Source: Hysterangium stoloniferum
Lineage: Eukaryota; Basidiomycota; Agaricomycetes; Hysterangiales; Hysterangiaceae
DNA: 64,000 nucleotides
Assembly: GCA_015178975.1 (NCBI GenBank)
Contig: WHVD01000077.1
Coordinates: forward strand, 310,001-374,000
Direction: 5' to 3'
In this document: positions 23,396 through 34,740 of the stretch, piece after piece
Layout of the letters: every line of letters starts with the position of its first letter
Position numbering within the stretch: the first letter of the stretch is position 1
The notes under the pieces: model-generated
Told to the model about the DNA's origin: nothing
Database searches by the model: none
The model's input: only the letters and a program-made list of their open reading frames with translations
Program-made: the position numbers and the translations under genes

Positions 23396-24273
23396 GATTG
23401 GTGGGTGCGCGAGTGGGCACTACCGTAAGTAAAGTTCAAAGTCTCTGTTACCGTTGTTCCATTAATGTGAGACATAAATGTCGAAGTGGGCTGGGTCTGC
23501 AAATAAATCCCAAACACATGGAGAATAACGGGTCACTCTTTGGCGAATGACCGAGAAGGCATGAGCGCAAACATGGCCCGGAGCTACACTGTGGACTATC
23601 CTGGGCCACGGGCTGGCGGACTACAGGACACCGGTCGATATAAAAGAAAGGCATTTCTGTGCGCTTGGCAAACAAAACGTGGAGGAGTCTCTTAGGTAGG
23701 GAGAAGCCAACATATATGTCCGCGAAAGATATTACTCAGGTTTTAGTGGGTATTGGTCAGGGGAGGCCTCCGTGAGGCTAAACCTGGCTCGGGCCCCACA
23801 CTAACAGCTTGTCTGTTGTGCATAAAAGCATTTCCTCTGGTAAACATGTGGCAATGACCATATGTGAAATATTTTTCTCTCTTTCTATGTTCTATTTTCA
23901 CTATGGCATATGAACACACTCACATTACCCTGGCACGAAGCAGTTGAAGACTCGCGAGGATAAGGCGAGCCTTGGCTACTCCGCCTTATCCAAATGCGCC
24001 GCACAAAAAACAAAAAGTAATAACGGGTCACTTCTTTGTTTCATATGAAATCTCTTATTATTTCAGGATAATATATTTCGATAGATATATACCGGGCTAG
24101 TACACCCCACATGGTGTCAAACGATACTGAGAAATGATTATATCAATGTTCAACAGATAAAACAAATCACCATTTATTACAGTGGCTGAGAGACTACAAA
24201 AATTCGGTTCTCCTAAAGCAGGTGGGGGTTGGCAACAGTACAAGTTGGATAAAATACAAGCAAGCCATGACAA

Positions 24274-25068
24274 TTACTCTACCTCCGCGCCCGTAGCTTT
24301 CACAGAGGTTCTCCAATCCCTGAACTCATCCACATCATCCCAGACGCTTCTCCCCGCACCAAACAGCGCGATATGATCGAGGATAGCAGGCCGCACAAAT
24401 AACCGCTTATCCGATATCTTGGCGAGCTCGTCCCAGTCCTCGTCCCCACGCTGTCTCGCAGTGAAACAACAGACCAGAAGAATTTTTATCGAGGGAAGGG
24501 ATAGTAGATCGTGAATGAGGGCCATACACTGCACATTGATGGGATGCCACCCTCCGCCTGATATCCCGAGATGCGTGAGCGCCTTCAATGCCTGCCAATG
24601 TTCTATCTCAATTCGGAATCCATATTCGACGAATATGTGGGTCGCGTGTTCGAAGATATTTGACTGTTGCCAGTTTAGGGTGGATAATTCAATATTAATG
24701 ATGCTTATCTGGTAAGGGCGCATCGGAACGTTGAATGGTGGGGCATGTACTGCAAGGAGCAGAAGTCTCGAGACATTTCGACATGACTGCAACATTTTCT
24801 CCAGAACATGACGGGGCTTTGGTTCCCAGGCTATACTTAAGAACAGGTTTCGTGTATAGGATAATTTCAGGCCATTACAGGCGTGATACAAGTTGCCTAT
24901 GGTGAAAGGGGTGATAGAGATTGTATTGTAAAGGATGGGCGTAGTCCATTGGTTAAAAGTTCTGCACACGACTGCGAGTATCGCGGCTGTAGAGTTATCT
25001 CTTGCAGCAGTCTCGATGATTATACGGAGGATTTCGACGGGGAGCCACGGAAATGCCGTGGTAGTCAT
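24274..25068 (-). CDS. F-box protein, array copy 1
   Basis: An intronless frame of 264 residues. The ATG beginning MTTTAFPWLPVEIL is chosen because the in-frame codon five places upstream is GTG. The F-box spans about residues 5-50 (FPWLPVEILRIII then AVVCRTFNQWTTPILYNTI). F-box proteins recruit substrates to SCF ubiquitin ligases through Skp1. The rest has Leu- and Ile-rich stretches without a named repeat and should be the substrate-binding part. Fifteen bases upstream of the ATG a 707-bp inverted-repeat element is inserted, so the normal promoter (kept in the other copies) has been pushed about 715 bp away. Expression may therefore differ from the sister genes. Confidence 0.75.
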   Translation of the reverse strand: MTTTAFPWLPVEILRIIIETAARDNSTAAILAVVCRTFNQWTTPILYNTISITPFTIGNLYHACNGLKLSYTRNLFLSIAWEPKPRHVLEKMLQSCRNVSRLLLLAVHAPPFNVPMRPYQISIINIELSTLNWQQSNIFEHATHIFVEYGFRIEIEHWQALKALTHLGISGGGWHPINVQCMALIHDLLSLPSIKILLVCCFTARQRGDEDWDELAKISDKRLFVRPAILDHIALFGAGRSVWDDVDEFRDWRTSVKATGAEVE

Positions 25069-25083
25069 CGGATGACCAGGCAC

Positions 25084-25790
25084 AGCCCACCGAGCTCAAC
25101 CCCTCCCCTGACAGGTCACGTGGATACACATGATCACATGACACTCAATAGAAAAGTGTCGCGTAGCATACGTCTGTACCACACAACATATGGACCTACA
25201 TGAGCACTCTCCACCTCCATCCCATCCACGGGGCCTAATCGCAGTTTTCTGGTCCGGTCTCCCTCTACGCACGATCCATTTGACTCTCCTCTCCTCGCCA
25301 TGCTTGTCATCAGACCGAGCGCTGTCTCCAGAACCATCGGACGGTTCAACCTCGCCCCGCGAGGTGTGCTCTAGCAATACACCCCACTTCCTGGTATCCG
25401 ATTCTCGCTCCGAATTTGAGAATTTCAATGCTGGGGGTAAACGCAAGACCAGGGCGTCGCTGGCGGCCGCTCAGAAACGAGCGAGAACTCTTCTGACTGA
25501 CTGCGAAGATTAAGCTATCTTGTTTTTCGGATTTTGACTCTTTTTTATTTGGTGTGCTTTTAGAGTGTTACGATTACAGCGCGCATTCCTGGGAATAGCC
25601 TGTACTAGTGAACGTAGTGATATAATAGAGATATCATTTTATGAATTATTCAAATATTGATAAGAAAAACATGGCCATTCATGGGTTGATTAATACAAGG
25701 GCAAACATAGATAACATACAATAGATAAGATATTCACGTGTTGGATCAAGTCACGTGACCTGTCAGGGGAGGGGTTGAGCAAGGGGTGCT
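25084..25790. mobile_element. 707-bp non-autonomous inverted-repeat element, 8-bp target duplication (hAT-like)
   Basis: The 39-bp terminal inverted repeats (25084-25122 and 25752-25790) agree at 35 of 39 positions, with the inner 29 identical (core CTCCCCTGACAGGTCACGTG). The 8-bp duplication CCAGGCAC flanks both sides (25076-25083, 25791-25798). Sister units show the uninterrupted site, for example CCAGGCAC followed by TGTGGGATGC at 34748. Eight-base duplications are typical of hAT elements, but Mutator relatives can also give 8 bp, so the superfamily is inferred. No transposase is encoded. Confidence 0.85.
25190..25513 (+). CDS. 107-residue frame carried inside the 707-bp element
   Basis: The frame runs from ATG (MDLHEHSPPPSHPRG) to TAA and fills nearly half of the element. 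It is Ser/Pro-rich and ends with a basic, Ala-rich tail containing GGKRKTRASLAAAQKRAR, which looks like a nuclear signal. I recognise no family. It could be a captured gene fragment or a chance frame; overlapping minus-strand frames argue for caution. Confidence 0.3.
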   Translation: MDLHEHSPPPSHPRGLIAVFWSGLPLRTIHLTLLSSPCLSSDRALSPEPSDGSTSPREVCSSNTPHFLVSDSRSEFENFNAGGKRKTRASLAAAQKRARTLLTDCED

Positions 25791-26032
25791 CCAGGCACTG
25801 CTGATGTGGGATGCTGACAAAGCGTCTATGTTTATTATCGTGCTGTTATGTCAACTCTTCATAAAAAGGGTCCTAACTGTACAAAATTGTAATACATGGA
25901 TTGTGCACAAAAATGAGCGCAAAAGTGCCGAAATCGGATGATATTTGTGTTTGTGTGCATGTATACTGGATAAGCCAGCCACCTGTGTATCTTCTATTTG
26001 CAACCTAATTAGTTTGCTGCATAGCCCCCTGA

Positions 26033-26687
26033 GGAGGATATCTAAAAACTATTAAGTATACCAAATTCTAATATACCCTAAAGGTCATTTAAACATCTGG
26101 GATGTGATTCAAACTTAATTTGGTCTTCCAAACTTTTGGAATGTTTAAAACTTATTGGTATATTATGAAACAAATCATCTTTCAAAAGCTGAATAGATTA
26201 TGAAAGAGTTTTGTAGTTTGAAACATCAAAACTTTTAAAAAGCATACCCTTTTAAATGGTCCATTTCATGCATATGTATGTCATTGACATCTCTGAATAC
26301 ATACATATTACATTGAAATGGGTCTGTCAATCTGAACAGATTTCTACTTGATTCAACACACCTGGAATATATAGGTGGTTTCACTTAATAAAGAAAGTCA
26401 TAGGATTAAAAATTTCCAATGATATCTCACATATTTTACTAGGAAATAACTACAGTTTAGCTTTTAAAAGACAAAGTACCAACAAAAGTATTAGCAAGTA
26501 CATATTTACATAACTTGGAAAACCATATACAATAGGTTCTATTAATTGACTCTGAATTGTTTCTCATGGTCGGTGGTTAACAATATAATAGTCTCAGAAT
26601 AGATACTGCTATTTAAAGATGAAGTTTTGTAGAAATATTGCTTTTATTAGTAAACATTTGATATTATAATGATTACCGACAACCTCC
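26033..26687. mobile_element. MITE-like element, copy 1 (655 bp, 3-bp TSD)
   Basis: It starts GGAGGATATC and ends with CCTCC, with TGA on both sides (26030-26032, 26688-26690). The sister unit at 38336-38350 carries the uninterrupted CCCCTGAGCC site. It is AT-rich and non-coding. The inverted copy at 50933-51606 has the same terminal GGAGG/CCTCC. Confidence 0.8.
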
Positions 26688-26918
26688 TGAGCTCTGACCT
26701 AATTAGAATGCATAAGCCATTTTGCCACACCCTGTTGGATGGTCCTGCACTTCCCGGTGTTGGAATGTGTACATCATGAATAACAGATTCCCAGATTGGC
26801 ATCTATTTTTAGGACATAAGATTGAGGATACACAAAAAGAACTCTTTGTCTCTTTGTTCCTCACTTCCTTTTGTCCCACATATTGCCATTGTTCTCTATA
26901 TGATATTTAAACTATGTA

Positions 26919-29098
26919 CAGTAGGGGATAAAACTGTCCCAATATTTTGATAATTCCCATTAAATGTTGTATAACTAATCACATAAATTTCCTAAAATGG
27001 TGAAAATATTTTAGCAGAGACCCTAAGTATTGTAAAGGGTCACAACTTGTAGACACAGTGCCACTCAGGAAACTCCTGAGTGTGAGTAGAGGAGTGCGAG
27101 TAGACTGACTCTGTTGTTTTACTACTGTACATTCTGTAGTTATTTTATACTACTGAGTCCTATTGTTCTATGAGTGGCACAATGGAATCTAATAATAGGT
27201 TTGATCAGTAGTTGTCCCCTTTGTTGTTTTAAGTTGCTATTGTTCTTCTGGGATAATTCCACTGGTATTGTCCCTTTTATTACAACACTAAGTATACTAA
27301 ATTTCATATTCCCATATTACATAATATTCATGGAAATTGGTGTCACAGTGAATATTTAAAAATAACCAATCACTGGGACAGTTTTGTCCCCTGCTCTTTT
27401 CACTGATTTCACTCTATCATATTATCCACTAGAGAAATGGAAAAATTCCAAAAACAATCATGTGACATATATTCAATGTTCTAATTGATATGTGACTGTG
27501 ACAGTCACATTTCAACTATTACTCTCATTGTGAAAGCTATTTCTCCTCTGAAAAGAGAACAAGCCATCTCTCTCCTCCAAAATGGACTCTCCAATAGGAA
27601 TGTGGCTTCTACTGTATCACAGGTGTTAGCAAGTCAACTATCAGTTGGATTGGTCAGGAGATGGACATAGACAAAGAAAACCTGAAAGGAGGATGTCCTT
27701 CCAAGCTTTCTCCTACTGACCAGAGGAGGATCATACATATGTATGTACATCAAATCACCTCTGGCAAGCCAGATAATGCTGTCCAGGCCACACACTTCAT
27801 CAATTCCATTAATTAATCCCATGTCTCATCCAAAACAGTCAGGAGGACCTTGAAACAGCATGGTTTAAAAGCTGTAGTCAAAGCAAAAAGGCCCTTGCTC
27901 AAGGCTCAACATACAGTAGAAAGGCCAGGTTAAGCTTTGCCCTCAAGTACCAAAACTGGACTGTGGATGATTGGAAAAGGGTCTTGTAGTCTGATAAGAC
28001 CAATATCAATAGGATTGGGTCAGATAGACATCAATATGTATGGAAGAAAGCTGGAGAACCACTTTCTGATACATAGGACAACCCAACCTACAGTCAAGTA
28101 TGGAGGTTGAAATATCATGGTGTGGAGCTGTATAGATTGGAATGAGTGGGAATGTTGCAGAGATTGAAGGAAGAAAGGATTCTGCACAACATGTGGAGAT
28201 CCTGGCTTAGCATTTGTCCCAGAGCATTGAATATTTGGAGATTCTAGCAGGATAATAACTCTAAACACATATCCAAGATGGCACAAAAATGGTTTTCTGA
28301 AAATCATATTCAGGTGTTAGACTGGCCAGCACAGTCTCCTGGCCTGAATCCCATAGAACATCTTTGGTTCCATCTGAAGAAACAGCTCCAGAAATATCCT
28401 TCACCACCAAAGGGAGTTTGGGAGTTATGGAGGGTGGAAGTGGAATGGCCAAAGATTGAGCCTCAAGAGTGTCAGAAACTTATAGAAAGTATTCCAAGAA
28501 GCTGCTGGAATAAAGGCCAAGGGAGTCCATACAAAGTACTAGAATAACATGATATCTGATTCAAAAAGAGCAGGGGGCTGTAAGGGTATGTGTAATGGAC
28601 ACATACCCTGCTTACCTAGCTATTTGGCAACCACGAGACCATTAGCATAGCACACACTTCCTAAATATTGTTCTGCTCTCCTGATTAGTAGTTTATAGTT
28701 TGACTATTATAGATAACTTCTGATCACCATCAATGGATGTAATCCATTGATCTGTGATTCAGGCTCCAGCACTTATAATAGTGGATTGCTATACTTAGTG
28801 TACCCTACACCCTAGTGGCTATATAGGAGTAGCTAGCTCATGTACTTTTGCTAGTTTGTTATCATCTGAGAGAAATCTTGCTCCCTGACAGGGACACAAC
28901 TGTCCCAATGATTGGTTATTTTTAAATATTCACTACGACACCAATTTCCATCAATATTATGTAATACTGGGGAATATGAAGGTTGGTTTGCTAGGGTATC
29001 TGCTAGAATATTTTCACCATTTTAGGAAATTTATGTGATCAGTTATACAACATTTAATGGAAATTATCAAACCATTGGGACAGTTTTGTCCCCTACTG
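26919..29098 (+). mobile_element. Tc1/mariner element 1 with compound inverted repeats
   Basis: It is flanked by TA (26917-26918, 29099-29100) and ends in CAGTAGGGGA.../...CCCCTACTG. The outer inverted repeat is about 95 bp. An inner pair of inverted repeats (about 27300-27395 and 28887-28980) carries a second GGGACAGTTTTGTCCC-type motif, the left one facing the outer motif. The left arm has about 200 bp extra between outer and inner repeats. The body is a decayed transposase. Confidence 0.75.
27500..28547 (+). pseudogene. Tc1/mariner transposase, decayed (element 1)
   Basis: The N-terminal helix-turn-helix region reads ISPLKREQAISLLQNGLSNR (27538-27597). Then come HQITSGKPDNAVQATHFIN (27750-27806) and SSKTVRRTLKQHGLKAVV (27829-27882). 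The C-terminal part returns to one frame with WFSENHIQVLDWPAQSPG then LNPIEHLWFHLKK (28292-28384), keeping the third acidic residue (Glu). Several stops and frameshifts lie between. DD34E-type enzymes are usually about 340 residues. This copy is not functional. Confidence 0.8.
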
Positions 29099-29143
29099 TA
29101 GTTACACTATCTACACCTTAGTCCATTATACACTACTGTTATA

Positions 29144-30935
29144 CAGTGAGGGACAAAACCTTTCCAATGATCTTTAGTTGTGCAAAGATTCTTGAATAAC
29201 TCAAGAACCACTGTAGCTACAGACCTAATATTTGCTAGGTGGTTAGGCCTATACATATGTTATCTATATACCCCCTAAAAAATAGTATGACATAAGCATC
29301 TGTATTTCCCATGCTATAAATAAAATACTAATGAAACCACATTGCAAGGATTTTGTCCCTGGTATCAAAAAGAACACAAATCAAACAATCTAGTATTTGG
29401 TATAGCCTCCCTTGGCCATCAGAACAGCCTCAACCCTTCTAGACAGACATACTCTCTACCAAGTTCTTACAAGTAGAGGTAGGAATCTTCTTCCACTCTG
29501 TCTGAACCCTCTCCCACAACTCATGAATACTCTTGGGTACCACTTCATACTCTCACAGCTTCCTTTTGAGGTAATTCCAGAGGTGTTTGATTGGGTTAAG
29601 ATCAGAATACTGAGGTGGCCATACCATGACCACAAATCCATTGTCTTTGAACCAATTGGTGGCCTTCTTGCTCTTATGTTTAGAGTCATTGTCCTGCTGA
29701 AATACCATATCCTCTGTGCCCTTTCCATAATACTCCATGGTTGCTTGAAGTTCATCTTCCAGAATGCTAACATAAAGGTCAGCATTCATTCTCCCATCAA
29801 TCTTGGTGGAATATCCTGGACCTTCCCACAATATACAGCCCCATAGGATCAGTTTTCCTCTTCCAAACTTGACTGTGTCCTCAACCAGCCTATCACTGAG
29901 CCCCTCTCCTGCCTTTTCCACACCCACTTCCTTCCATTTGACCTCAAACAATTAAATTTTGTCTCATCTGACCAAACAATCCTCTTCCAATTGTCCACAG
30001 TCCAGTCCTTGTGTGCCAGAGCAAAGTCCATCCTTGTCTTACTACACTTCTTAGTGAGTAAAAGCCTTTTTCTCTTTACCACAGCCTCATTCCAGCCTTC
30101 TTGAAGGCTCTACAAACAGGCCTTACTGAAATGGATTCCGCAGTCATATTTTGAATGACTTTGGTGACTTCAGTAGCATTTTCAGCCTTCTGAGAGGTGA
30201 TTTGTTGAATGGAATAATAAATATCTGAGGGGGAAAGCTTGCATGGACAGCCACCAGCTGATTTGTCAAGTGATGGACAGTGGGTAGAGTTAATTGTGGA
30301 TGTAGTGGATAGACCCTGGCCAGTTACCTCAGAGATATGAGAAGCAGACTTGCCCTTATTGAGCAAAGTGAGAATGTAGCTAAGTTGAGCAGGAGTAAGA
30401 GCCCTCATAGTGTAAAATGTGTTAATAATAACAAGTCTTTACACATAAACCGAGACCAGGATTGAATCTGCAATGACAAGTGTATGTGCATATATGTGCA
30501 TATACTATGGTGCCATAAGGGGGAACTAACTCCTTTGATTATATATCTCTCCTTTAATGACACAATTAGCTAAAAACTTCGAGTATCTAAATTTCTCCTT
30601 TTACTCTCCTAAAGACTCCCCTAAACAATTACAAAGTAAATAAAAGGACACAATATTCGCCATATACTATACCTCAGTGAAAGTTATTCACTCACTGAGC
30701 CGTATATACAGACTCTATCCTTTCGTATTATTGTCTTCAACTTAACAGAATGTTAAGTTGTGGGGATGCATATTGATACCTTATATGGAGATCACATAAT
30801 GTCATTATGTCATATAATACTATACATGATAGAGTATGTTGACAAATATTTGGTGATTTCTACTATTTTATCTACTGAGGTATAAGGTATATAAGTTGAA
30901 ACTTCAAAACATTGGATACATTTTGTGAGTCACTG
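29144..30935 (-). mobile_element. Tc1/mariner element 2
   Basis: It is bounded by TA on both sides (29142-29143 and 30936-30937), with ends CAGTGAGGGACAAAACC and, inverted, CAGTGACTCACAAAATG. A further inverted repeat (ACTCAAGAACCACTGTAGCT) is at about 29200 and its partner at about 30970-30990, just outside the right TA. The right boundary could therefore lie near 31018 instead. Confidence 0.6.
29390..30408 (-). pseudogene. Tc1/mariner transposase, decayed (element 2)
   Basis: It starts at an ATG with MRALTPAQLSYILTLLNKGK. WSDETKFN and QQDNDSKH carry the first two catalytic Asp. DLNPIKHLWN carries Lys where the third residue (Glu) is expected (codon GAA to AAA). The C-terminus ends AKGGYTKY-stop. 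Frameshifts occur near 30080 and 29900, and a TGA follows LKRKL at about 29553. The relative at 27500 keeps the Glu but has lost other parts. Confidence 0.85.
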
Positions 30936-31375
30936 TAGACCTAACCACCCACCAAATTCTAAGTATGTAGCTACAGTGGTTCTTGAGTTAGTTATATCAC
31001 TGGTTTATATCTATACTGCTCTACCTAAGCTACTCTCAGTACCACTGTAGAGAGTCCTCATACTGTGATCCCCAGGCTTGCAGATTCATTTTATCATGCT
31101 TTCCAATCATTTCATGGGCAAGAAGCACAAATTAGGGCTCCCTTCAAGGGTTTCTGTATCTAGTGTTGGGCCAAAGGGATGTCTTGTAACTTCTAGGATT
31201 ACTACTGTGGACATACTGTAGGGCAGAATGCTGCCAATTTTATTCAAGAACATCAGGAAAGGTTGAAATGTAAGTAAATTACACTTTATTACATATAATA
31301 ACATGATGACTTTACAATGCCAACCTCAATTGTTTAGAGAAATTTCGGGGATTTTGAATGTGGAAGATTTGTGTG

Positions 31376-32124
31376 TGTTAAGATCTAAGCAAAATGGAGA
31401 AGCAGGACTCTAAGTCAGGGGGCCAATGATACAAATGAGCTACATAATTGGGGGGGGCCAGCGATAGAGATTGTACTAGTGGGGAGGTCTGCTTCTATAA
31501 ACAGAGTGGAGCTTGGCTTCAACTTATGTGTTACACCCTCACACAAACTGTTAGGGTACTCCAGTATTTCAAACAGAGTGGATAGTATGATAAAAGTGAA
31601 GATGAACACTTAGCTCAATTGACCAGTGGGCCAAAATACTAAGAGTCATAAGGTAAGAATTCACAGCTTGCTGAAGAACATCTTTGAGAGGATTGAGAAA
31701 GTAGGAAAGAGACTGAGAACTAGTAGAGGGTAATCTAAGTGAATTTTGAACTGAAGAATTGTAGCATACATGAAGAAGATTTTATACTACAATGAGATGG
31801 ATGACCAGAGGGCCAATCAAGGAAGCAAAGGATGAAACAGATCATAGGAAATCGATGACAAGGTGGAGAGACAAAATATAAAGTGCTAAACAATACTAAA
31901 AATGTCTGAGGTGGCAAGTGAGACATACATATACAGGGTGATGGTGTCAGGGGAGCAAATGGGACAGAGATGGAACAGAAGGCTAAAAAGGGCCAAAACT
32001 ATAATGAACCAAGTGTCAGGGTGCCATGGGTGGTGATACCATTGGTGGGTTCTGACAGTGAGACAACAAAGGGTATTGAGTCCAAAACAGGTTGCAGGGG
32101 TCTGAAATGATGGGGATCCTAACA
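31376..32124 (-). repeat. Solo Gypsy-type LTR (749 bp)
   Basis: It begins TGTTAAGATC and ends GATCCTAACA on the plus strand. It is flanked by GTGTG (31371-31375) and GTATG (32125-32129), a target duplication with one later change. The sister unit at about 35478 has the uninterrupted CTGTGTGCTGG. It carries the conserved LTR block at 31511-31540. Orientation (minus) is set by that block. Confidence 0.75.
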
Positions 32125-32564
32125 GTATGCTGGCATACCACACCCCTGCAGTTTTCCTGTCAATGTTGAAATTTGATGCCCATGCCCTTTGACTGTTGCC
32201 CTGGAATTTTCACACACTATTGCCCATGGTTTGGACCATCACTATCACCATTTCCATGCCAATTCACTTGCTGTTGTCACTGCTGCATTTTTCCCATTAT
32301 TGCTACATTTTTCACTGCTGCCACATCTTTCCACCAATGCCACTGTGTTTCACCACTACCACCAGTTTCTCCAACATTTCCATCGTGTTTTTTTTCACTA
32401 TTGCTGCATTTTCCACTCATCTTCACACTTTTCACTCTTCATGATATTCTGGTTGCCATACTGTTACTTGTTACACTATATTTGATTCCCTGTTGATGCC
32501 AAGTTATTGTGATGGTTTTCACTCATTGTTTCATCCTGGTTGGAGCTCTTTCACACAGGTTTAT

Positions 32565-32594
32565 CCTCCCCTCCTCCCCTCCTCCCCTCCTCCC
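32565..32594. repeat. CCTCCCCT microsatellite
   Basis: Nearly four copies of an 8-bp pyrimidine unit. The matching place in the next unit (about 36001) is shorter and degenerate. Confidence 0.8.
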
Positions 32595-33945
32595 AGATTA
32601 TTTTGATTTGTTGCTGTTCATCAATGCCTGCATGCTGGAGCTAGAAAATTGAAGACTTGGAGACTTATTGGGTTGAGAGAGTAAATTTTTCTTTTCAATT
32701 GGAAGACTTCTATATTTCAGGGAGTGCTTTAGGCACCTTGTTTTGCTTGAGGGAATATGTTAGAATATATGGCTGTGAGAGCATATACAAAGTGCTACAC
32801 CAGCAATTTTCCACCCCATTTTGCTTTTGATTTTAGCTTAATTCTGTGTTGCCACACTATTGTTCTCATGGTGTATATAAGCAGTATAGTTTTTTTGTAA
32901 TTACACTATCCATTTGCCTCCTATGAGACAGAGGTCAAATGTAAATTATATTTATCCTTGCTTATGATTCTTATGAACTTCGAGAACTGTTTTCAACAGT
33001 TTTAATACACTTCTCATTATCAGAGTATGGTACAAAAATCATAATATTTGAATTAACTATCCCAATATTGCTGATAGACAAGTAGAATATATTTGATACC
33101 TAATGCTTTAGTTGATTTCCCAGTCAGGCTATGGTATGGCACTATATATGTAAGATCACACATGGGAGCTATACATGGTGCATGGACAACACATGAAGGA
33201 TGTGTTTATTGAAGGTCAATCGTGGTTGCTCAAAGAGGAGAGGACTGACAAGCAATATCAGGATAATTAATTCAATGTTATGATCTTTGTACCACATTCT
33301 GATAATGAGAAGTGCATTAAAACGGACAAAATTGTGGGGGAGTCTCCTAGGCAGAGAGAAAAGGCAACATATATGTTCCGCAAAAGATATTACTGAGGTT
33401 TTAGTGGGTCAGAGGAGGCCTCTGTGAGGCTGAACCTGGCTTGAGCCCACACTAACAGCTTGTCTGTTGTGCATAAAAGCATTTCCTCACGTGGTAAACA
33501 TGTGGCAATGACCATATATAAAATATCCTTCTCTCTTTCTGTGTTCTACTTTCAGTATGGCATATGAACACACTCACACACTGGCACGAGCCAGTTGAAG
33601 ACTAGCGCGGATAAGGCGAGCCTTGGCTACTCCGCCTTATCCAAATACGCCGCACAAAGAACAAAAAAGTAATAACGGGTTACTCCTTTGTTTTATATGA
33701 CATTTCTTATTATTTCAGGATAATATATTTTGATAGATATATACCAGGCTAGTGCACTCTACATGGTATCAAATGATACTGAGAAATGATTATACCCATG
33801 TTCAACAAATAATAAACATCAACATTTATTACAGTGGCTGAGAGAATACAAAAATTCGGTTGGAAATTCTCCTAAAGCAGGTGGGGTTGGCAACAGTGCA
33901 AGTTGGATCAAGCAAGTTGGATAAACTACAAGAAAGCCATGACAA

Positions 33946-34740
33946 TTACTCTACCTCCGCGCCCGTAACTTCCACCGACGTTCTCCAATCCCTGAACTCA
34001 TCCACGTCGTCCCAGATGCTTCTCCCCGCACGAAATAGCGCGATATGATCGAGGATAGCAGGCCGCACAAATAACCGCTTATCCGATGTCTTGGCGAGCT
34101 CGACCCACTCCTTGCCCCCACACTGTCTCGCAGGGAAACAACAGACCAGGAGAATTTTTATCGAGGGAAGGGATAGTAGATCGTGAACGAGGGCGATACA
34201 CCGCACATCGATGGGATGCCACCCTCCGCCTGATATCCCCAGATGCGTGAGCGCCCTTAATGCCCGCCAATGTTCTATCTTAATTCGGAATCCATGTTCG
34301 ACAAATATGTGGGTCGCGTGTTCGAATATATTTGACTGTTGCCAGTTTAGGGTGCATAGTTGAATATTCATGATGCTTATCTGGTAAGGGCGCATCGGAG
34401 CGTTGAATGGTGGGTCATGTACTATAAGGAGCAGAAGTCTCGAGACATTTCGACATGACTGCAACATATTCACCAAACCATTATGGGGCGTTGGTTCCCA
34501 GGCTATATCGAAGAACAGGTTTCGTGTATAGGATAATTTCAGCCCATTACTGGCGTGATACAAGTTGAGTATGGTGAAAGGGGTGATAGAGATTGTATTG
34601 TAAAGGATGGGCGTAGTCCATTGGTTAAAAGTTCTGCACACGATTGCGAGTATCACGGCTGTACGGTTATCTCTTGCAGCAGTCTCGATGATTATACGGA
34701 GGATTTCGACGGGGAGCCACGGAAATGCCGTGGTAGTCAT
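33946..34740 (-). CDS. F-box protein, array copy 2
   Basis: 264 residues, intronless, starting MTTTAFPWLPVEIL. The F-box covers about residues 5-50. It differs from copy 1 at scattered residues (for example LKALTHLGIS versus LRALTHLGIS, and DIAWEPTPHNGLVNM in place of SIAWEPKPRHVLEKM) without any frameshift, so selection for an open frame is plausible. Its upstream region is uninterrupted and contains an AT-rich ATAATAAACATAG about 45-60 bp before the ATG on the minus strand. The likely role is a substrate adaptor for an SCF ubiquitin ligase; the target is unknown. Confidence 0.78.
   Translation of the reverse strand: MTTTAFPWLPVEILRIIIETAARDNRTAVILAIVCRTFNQWTTPILYNTISITPFTILNLYHASNGLKLSYTRNLFFDIAWEPTPHNGLVNMLQSCRNVSRLLLLIVHDPPFNAPMRPYQISIMNIQLCTLNWQQSNIFEHATHIFVEHGFRIKIEHWRALRALTHLGISGGGWHPIDVRCIALVHDLLSLPSIKILLVCCFPARQCGGKEWVELAKTSDKRLFVRPAILDHIALFRAGRSIWDDVDEFRDWRTSVEVTGAEVE

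Noticed and set aside
23958..23991. The array hairpin as the 3' end of a Helitron that captured an F-box gene
   Set aside because: No CTRR follows at the expected distance, no TC-type 5' end is seen, and the copies are in regular tandem order, which fits tandem duplication better.
32173..32496. Overlapping Phe/His/Cys-rich plus frames (also 35575-36035 and 44460-44822)
   Set aside because: They arise from pyrimidine-rich unit sequence (CACCATTTCCAT-type words), occur in several frames at once, and have no domain.
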